Source of the DNA: Syntrophaceae bacterium UBA2208
GTDB lineage: Bacteria; Desulfobacterota; BSN033; UBA1163
Direction: 5' to 3'
Assembly: GCA_002327885.1 (NCBI GenBank)
Contig: DCUS01000002.1
Coordinates: 1-7,026, forward strand
DNA: 7,026 nt
Both the position numbers and the translations under genes were made by a program. The notes beneath the pieces are model-generated. The model ran no database searches. It was not told the origin of the DNA and saw only the letters and a list, made by a program, of their open reading frames with translations. Shown here piece by piece: positions 4,401 to 7,026 of this stretch (position 1 is its first letter; every line of letters starts with the position of its first letter).

Positions 4401-7026
4401 GTTTTTCCATTGTTGGTGCAGGCGGGATACGGTCAGCCGCGGATGCGCAGAAGACCGTCCAGCGGGGAGCCAATGGAGTGAAAATAGACTGGCCAGTCCT
4501 CCTTGTCGCCGATCCTCAGGCCCGGCAAAAATTTTTGCGGGGAGAAAAAATTGAACTATTACATGAAATCTCGGTCCTAACCAGGCGAATCGCCAATTTA
4601 ATCCGGGTCTGGAATGTCCAGGTCACGGAAGTTCTCGGCGCTTCCGGTTTCAAGGATATCAAGAAAACCGTGGGGGAGGAGAATCGTTTGGTCATCTTTG
4701 ACGACCTGGAGGATAGAGTTTACGACCTTCTCCAAGACCCTTCTCGCCAGGAGCGAAACAAACATTTAAACAAGGAACGGATTGAACGGGAAGGCCTCAT
4801 GGCTGGACATGGGTGGCGTTACACTCAATTAAAGGAGATGGTCCGCCCCACCCTTCCTCCTCATCGCTTCTATGACTCTAAACTTCCGCCTCAATGTTAT
4901 CGTATCTTCGACCAAGACCATGTCTGGCCAGCCTCGCTCATTTCCTCTGTAGGTCGCATGGCGGGTGGCAATCAAGAAACCCTTCTTCTGAAAAACGCAG
5001 AATCATGCGGCAATCTGGGAGATGGTTTCGATGCGATAAAGATCCGGTTTGCAGAGGGTCCCGATGAGATTCCTGAAAAAAAACTGGATGAAGTCTCAAC
5101 CGCCCTTCAGTTGACGCCAGGGCTCCGCCTCAAAACCCCCTTTATCGGGGCCGGGATGTCCATCGGGTCCATTGGACCTGGGACTTGGCGTTCGAGAGTC
5201 CTGGCAACCCGTACCCTTAAGACTCAACTTGACACAGGTGAAGGCGGATATCCCACCTTCTATATTCTTGATTCGAAGTGGAACCCTCTTGAGATGACGG
5301 ACCGACAAGTCATCCTTTTGGGCCGTGTGATGGAGGAAAGAAAGCTCATTACGGTGGAAGAAGCGATCCGCCGTTCTCAAAAGAAAGAGGCTCTGTTCCC
5401 TGAATATAAGGAGATCGGTGAGATTTTAAAAAAATATCCCTCTTCCATGCCGATCCAGTTTGTTCCGATAATCACCTCTGAAGAGGAACCTTATGTCTCC
5501 ACCCAGCTCAAGACAGGGCTTTTCGGAGTCACCAAGGAAACCATCCGCCGTGCAAGACGCATCGTCATCGCTTATAGCCAGGGAGCAAAACAAGGCGTCG
5601 GAGGGCACCTTCTGGGAAGAAAGGTCTTCGGCCTCGTCTCAAGACTTCGAGGCGTCCCTGAAGGTGTGAGCCTCATTTCCCCTTTCCCTTTCCACAACTG
5701 CTATTCGATTGAGGATGTCAAAGCATTTATCGATGCCATCCGCATGATCAACAGGCGGGCGGCCATCTGTATCAAGGTCTCCCCTTCTCCTGACATCGAA
5801 TTCATCGTCTCGGGTCTCGCCCGGATTGCCAAGGATGATAAGATGACGATAGAGGTCTGGCTCGATGGACCTCGGGGAGGAACGGGTGCGGCTCCGAATA
5901 TCATCAAAGGACAGATGGGAATGCATATGGAATATGCCATTCCTATCTGTCATGAAAAACTAATGGACTCCGGATTAAGGGATCACATCGTCTTCATGGG
6001 AAGCGGCGGGATTCGAACATGGGGAGACATTATCAAAGGAATTACGTTAGGACTCGATGGCGTCGTCCTCGGAACGGCCGATCTTGTGGCCATCGGTTGT
6101 GTCAGGGATCGGAACTGTGAATCAGGTTGCCGAAGCGGCATCTCCACGATCAACCCCAAAATGCAGTTGCTTCGCGATGTGGAATTGAACACCCGTCAGA
6201 TCATCAACTTCCGAGCTGCTCTGCAAGCCCAAGTGGTCCGGGCCATTGCAGGCCTTGGGATGAAAGATGTCCGACAGCTCCGGGGGCGCTATGAATTTCT
6301 CGAATGGCCCTCCTTAGAAGAACGGGTACAGAACCACCGACATCCACGTCTTAATCCTTCTTTCGATTTCTCTTCAGCAAAGGGGAAACACCCGGGACCC
6401 CCTGCCCAAGAACCTCTATCAAGAGAGTCGATTCCATCTCCTTCCGATTGTGGCGTGGCGGCAATCGTCTCTAACCGCATCATCCCGAACCATGTCATGG
6501 ACCTCATGCTTGACCGGATGGCTAACCGGGGGATGGACGGCGTTGGAATCTGGAAGGGAGGGTGTTACCCCGATCATATGGATCACTATGCCATTCACTT
6601 ACTGGTCAAAGGTATCTTTCAAGACGACATTGAGGCAGAACACCTTGCTCGCAATCTCGGGTTACATTCTAAAAATATCCGGCAAAAAGCGAGAGAGAAG
6701 GTTTTGAACGTCCGCATGAAGATCATGGAGCAGATCTTTGAGAAGTATTTTGCGGGTCTTGAAGTGGCCGATGACCAGGGTGACTTGAAACGATGTCGGA
6801 TCCCTTATCGGCGCGGTCCCCAGGGGCAAGAGGAAGATTTTCGTCAGTTTGGTGAGAAAGACCCGGGCGACGTGTTTCGATTCTTTGTGAGGGTCCGACA
6901 GGAAGTGCTCTTCCGTTTTATAGAAAATGATCTATGGAATGACGCCATTTGGCCTCCGCGGCAGATACGTTATCCAAATCTGAAGATTGAACATTACAGA
7001 GAGAATAAAGACTTTCTGCAGGAAGC
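1415..7026 (+). CDS. Giant FAD oxidase / iron-sulfur / glutamate synthase / glutamine amidotransferase fusion protein (3' end outside window)
   Basis: One frame from GTG 1415 stays open for 1870 codons to the window edge; the C-terminus is missing. Domains in order: GlcD-like FAD oxidase (about 40-456), two pairs of CxxCxxCxxxC motifs (519-697), a degenerate GOGAT-like barrel (733-1105), a better conserved GOGAT FMN barrel (1165-1645), a Pro-rich linker (1647-1678) and a class II amidotransferase beginning at Cys1679. Known GOGATs make glutamate from 2-oxoglutarate and glutamine with two electrons. Here the FAD and Fe-S modules probably supply those electrons in place of GltD (inference). No signal peptide is seen and no segment is convincingly transmembrane, so a soluble cytoplasmic protein is likely. 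It follows glnA by 65 bases with a strong ribosome binding site. Every junction was read through without a frameshift. A GXGXG domain, expected in many GltB systems, could lie beyond the window. The existence of the ORF is secure; activity of the GOGAT part is likely but untested. Confidence 0.93.
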   Translation, partial: MKKRQDKLTWKKYIEDFLQRNPGLKKIDDPQKLEYYRTDLNVDLPPLIRDLMLKSLPDLILQPITEEHLLELFAIAREHKIPLTVRGAGTWGYGGAVPTHGGILIDLSLMDTIEVNPQTHELTVGPGARFLDIERELEHYELDLSTIASGKGGTLIGWMATGGMGIGTFRYGPVRNQIVSLRVITPAGMIKDLSAEDPEMSYFISTEGQMGIIVKATLRVNKRPVRWYPIVISFGKLSFTYDFAKQVACHPSLKPEDIVVYHSEFIRALGLSPDGKELIDIHHLVLVAFSDKNEMSEFRAFLAEKQLIPVDDNFANTLWEKRFLPMSIKHLGPSLLASEMILPIDRVTSYVEKVSEWGKHLAVTLYPIAHVVNREEVLFLAMLATDNRKNIFYLDLMFIPMMLRLAVESYGGKPYGIGVWNTPFLRNLYSAENLRQLMHYKKKADPAGILNSGKFFATSGRWGSFQKALFQSDIFDFGLSTSQWLMFRLLSFFPAEKLRLRTPIVSEKLEGISKDILSCAQCGACVPRCPVYRATGDETLTARGKLLTIKKALEKGELDLSKAMPLYFCLRCGRCDEECQAHLKHLPLFEGLEKYLADSGNFPIGEVQNFIREMENSTEFHRFLDVVRTGFDQKIREKRNTFPRYRVGINEEHCIHCGTCVDACIYSVRKRGESDPRLILIEDEGLCRGCGSCLERCPQVAAGFPATTVELHPCYLQIDDPYWNAEVVTHIDLEATTGKIPVSGTGQGDPHRGYGNDGIRFGHFHIVGPAQNLLYESTEDAIAIGIGKRPKYLTFRGENLETPRPRLIRLKTPILIDVLPVNGFSNDSMDRNEELWLPLFEAARSLGTRITMRLEEIIYFGTRMGDRIDSLILRLTAAEMKNFLAGAKWPQVLENHFPDLVEIEVEDDLLKQSDQIKLLFPESTVLSAVVKIGKGFVDPGLQPTMTFRKKLEALLHSPFDILCIASDYSPEKGYYLTTDAVPAVHRFLVENKLRHRFSIVGAGGIRSAADAQKTVQRGANGVKIDWPVLLVADPQARQKFLRGEKIELLHEISVLTRRIANLIRVWNVQVTEVLGASGFKDIKKTVGEENRLVIFDDLEDRVYDLLQDPSRQERNKHLNKERIEREGLMAGHGWRYTQLKEMVRPTLPPHRFYDSKLPPQCYRIFDQDHVWPASLISSVGRMAGGNQETLLLKNAESCGNLGDGFDAIKIRFAEGPDEIPEKKLDEVSTALQLTPGLRLKTPFIGAGMSIGSIGPGTWRSRVLATRTLKTQLDTGEGGYPTFYILDSKWNPLEMTDRQVILLGRVMEERKLITVEEAIRRSQKKEALFPEYKEIGEILKKYPSSMPIQFVPIITSEEEPYVSTQLKTGLFGVTKETIRRARRIVIAYSQGAKQGVGGHLLGRKVFGLVSRLRGVPEGVSLISPFPFHNCYSIEDVKAFIDAIRMINRRAAICIKVSPSPDIEFIVSGLARIAKDDKMTIEVWLDGPRGGTGAAPNIIKGQMGMHMEYAIPICHEKLMDSGLRDHIVFMGSGGIRTWGDIIKGITLGLDGVVLGTADLVAIGCVRDRNCESGCRSGISTINPKMQLLRDVELNTRQIINFRAALQAQVVRAIAGLGMKDVRQLRGRYEFLEWPSLEERVQNHRHPRLNPSFDFSSAKGKHPGPPAQEPLSRESIPSPSDCGVAAIVSNRIIPNHVMDLMLDRMANRGMDGVGIWKGGCYPDHMDHYAIHLLVKGIFQDDIEAEHLARNLGLHSKNIRQKAREKVLNVRMKIMEQIFEKYFAGLEVADDQGDLKRCRIPYRRGPQGQEEDFRQFGEKDPGDVFRFFVRVRQEVLFRFIENDLWNDAIWPPRQIRYPNLKIEHYRENKDFLQE
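1532..2782 (+). other. Domain: PCMH-type FAD-binding oxidase module (GlcD / D-lactate dehydrogenase-like)
   Basis: This covers residues about 40-456 of the fusion. The family oxidises 2-hydroxyacids such as D-lactate, glycolate or D-2-hydroxyglutarate using FAD. Visible signs are LILQPITEEHLLEL (59-72), the pyrophosphate-binding RGAGTWGYGG (86-95), GGILIDLSLMDTIEVNP shortly after it, SGKGGTLIG (149-157) with ATGGMGIG (160-167) and RYGPVRNQIVSLRVITPAG after that, and the C-terminal signature DPAGILNSGKFF (445-456). The usual HGIG near the C-terminus reads YGIG here (415-418), so the metal-binding histidine seen in many members is missing and the substrate cannot be assigned. A hydrophobic stretch at about 391-409 is probably buried core rather than a membrane helix. 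Residues 457-514 link to the iron-sulfur region and have no recognised motif. Confidence 0.88.
2957..3514 (+). other. Domain: four [4Fe-4S] cluster motifs in two pairs
   Basis: This covers residues about 515-700. The first pair is Cys519/522/525/529-Pro and Cys569/572/575/579, separated by a helical stretch containing LTARGKLLTIKKAL. This matches the GlpC/GlcF/HdrD-type region that often accompanies GlcD-like oxidases. The second pair, Cys654/657/660/664 and Cys687/690/693/697-Pro, is a 2x[4Fe-4S] ferredoxin of the kind found at the N-terminus of archaeal-type glutamate synthases. All sixteen cysteines are present. The arrangement suggests an electron wire from FAD to the FMN barrel (inference). 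The join between the two pairs (580-653) is charged and helical-looking. Confidence 0.92.
3611..4729 (+). other. Domain: degenerate GOGAT-like barrel (copy 1)
   Basis: This covers residues about 733-1105. The opening IPVSGTGQGDPHRGYG (740-755) and IGIGKRPKYL resemble the lead-in of archaeal-type glutamate synthase FMN domains. RLKTP (809-813) recurs exactly at 1238-1242 in copy 2. GAGGIR (1001-1006) aligns with GSGGIR (1529-1534) in copy 2, and the closing helix at 1056-1102 aligns with 1593-1638. The position of the GEGG motif reads MRLEEI (852-857), no QGAKxGxGG or GGTG motif is present, and no cysteine triad follows GVKIDWP. The distance from RLKTP to GGIR is about 100 residues shorter than in copy 2. 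It most likely no longer binds FMN and may be structural. It could also correspond to the central domain of GltB: VPAVHRFLVENKLRHR (981-996) resembles that domain's VHHHL...GLR region. Residues 1106-1164 are a linker. Confidence 0.72.
4907..6349 (+). other. Domain: glutamate synthase FMN-binding barrel (copy 2, probably active)
   Basis: This covers residues about 1165-1645 and corresponds to the Glu_synthase family (PF01645). Motifs in order: GAGMSIGSIG (1245-1254), matching GAMSFGSIS; LDTGEGG (1272-1278) with Glu1276; QGAKQGVGGHLLG (1389-1401) with Lys1392, equivalent to QGAKPGEGGQLPG; SPFPFHNCYSIED (1422-1434), matching SPPPHHDIYSIED; LDGPRGGTGAAP (1483-1494), matching HDGGTGASP; GSGGIR (1529-1534); and LGTADLVAIGC ending at Cys1562. 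Cys1562, Cys1568 and Cys1572 are placed to bind the [3Fe-4S] cluster of GltB. In the family this domain reduces the imine formed from 2-oxoglutarate and ammonia, using FMNH2. The phosphate-loop and 2-oxoglutarate regions are recognisable but diverged, so activity is likely, not proven. Confidence 0.87.
6449..7026 (+). other. Domain: class II glutamine amidotransferase, N-terminal part (cut by window end)
   Basis: This covers residues 1679-1870. CGVAAIVSN begins at Cys1679, followed by RMANRGMDGVGIW (1701-1713), which matches the RGxDGxGI region of Ntn-type amidotransferases, and then CYPDHMDHYAIHLLVKG, which resembles the YP...YAIH stretch of archaeal-type GOGAT amidotransferase subunits. Class II enzymes use an N-terminal cysteine, freed by removal of Met or a propeptide, to hydrolyse glutamine. 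Here it is preceded by a Pro/Ser-rich linker ending IPSPSD, and no start codon lies directly before it. The later glutamine-binding motifs of the family (HTRYPTN-like and NGD-like) are not in the visible part and should come after the window end. The identity is therefore well supported but incomplete. Confidence 0.82.

Noticed and set aside
2782..6449. The possibility that the long frame is several genes with internal starts
   Set aside because: No stop codon occurs at any domain junction (near 2782-2957, 3514-3611, 4729-4907 or 6350-6449). No strong ribosome binding site with an in-frame start was noticed there either.
1571..6507. Numerous antisense open frames of 60-124 codons across both genes
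   Set aside because: All lie opposite well-conserved coding sequence, none has recognisable motifs, and they are typical shadows of the codon pattern on the + strand.
6450..6707. An 85-codon + strand frame overlapping the amidotransferase region
   Set aside because: It lies in a different frame from the 1870-codon gene, has no ribosome binding site or recognisable motif, and overlaps sequence with clear amidotransferase motifs in the main frame.

Overview
The window carries two genes on the + strand, read left to right with a 65-base gap: a complete type I glutamine synthetase gene (glnA, 24-1349) and a very long open frame that starts at a GTG at 1415 and is still open at the last base. The second frame covers 1870 complete codons without a stop. 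Together they look like an ammonium-assimilation (GS-GOGAT) operon in which the glutamate synthase has an unusual architecture.

Region by region: 1-23 is a leader with a strong ribosome binding site. 24-1349 is glnA, of the short GSI-alpha type. 1350-1414 is a short spacer with no convincing terminator and an extended Shine-Dalgarno sequence. From 1415 onward, one polypeptide holds in order: (i) a GlcD/D-lactate-dehydrogenase-like FAD oxidase module (about residues 40-456); (ii) four CxxCxxCxxxC [4Fe-4S] motifs in two pairs (519-697); (iii) a shortened glutamate-synthase-like barrel that has lost its cofactor motifs (about 733-1105); (iv) a second glutamate synthase FMN barrel with most hallmark motifs and a three-cysteine cluster motif (about 1165-1645); (v) a proline-rich linker; (vi) the start of a class II glutamine amidotransferase domain whose would-be N-terminal cysteine is internal (Cys1679). 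The window ends inside this domain.

Working model (inference): GlnA makes glutamine. The amidotransferase domain releases ammonia from it, and the second barrel condenses that ammonia with 2-oxoglutarate to give glutamate. Electrons come not from a separate NADPH-oxidising GltD subunit but from the fused FAD module, through the four iron-sulfur clusters. In standard GltB the amidotransferase is N-terminal, so the domain order here is permuted, and the nucleophile would need proteolytic exposure.

Organism: bacterial-type ribosome binding sites, balanced base composition, many iron-sulfur clusters and a GSI-alpha enzyme beside an archaeal-style (ferredoxin-containing) GOGAT suggest an anaerobic or microaerophilic bacterium, perhaps Thermodesulfobacteriota (old Deltaproteobacteria) or a related lineage. 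This placement is weak. No RNA genes, mobile elements, CRISPR arrays or repeats at the DNA level were seen.
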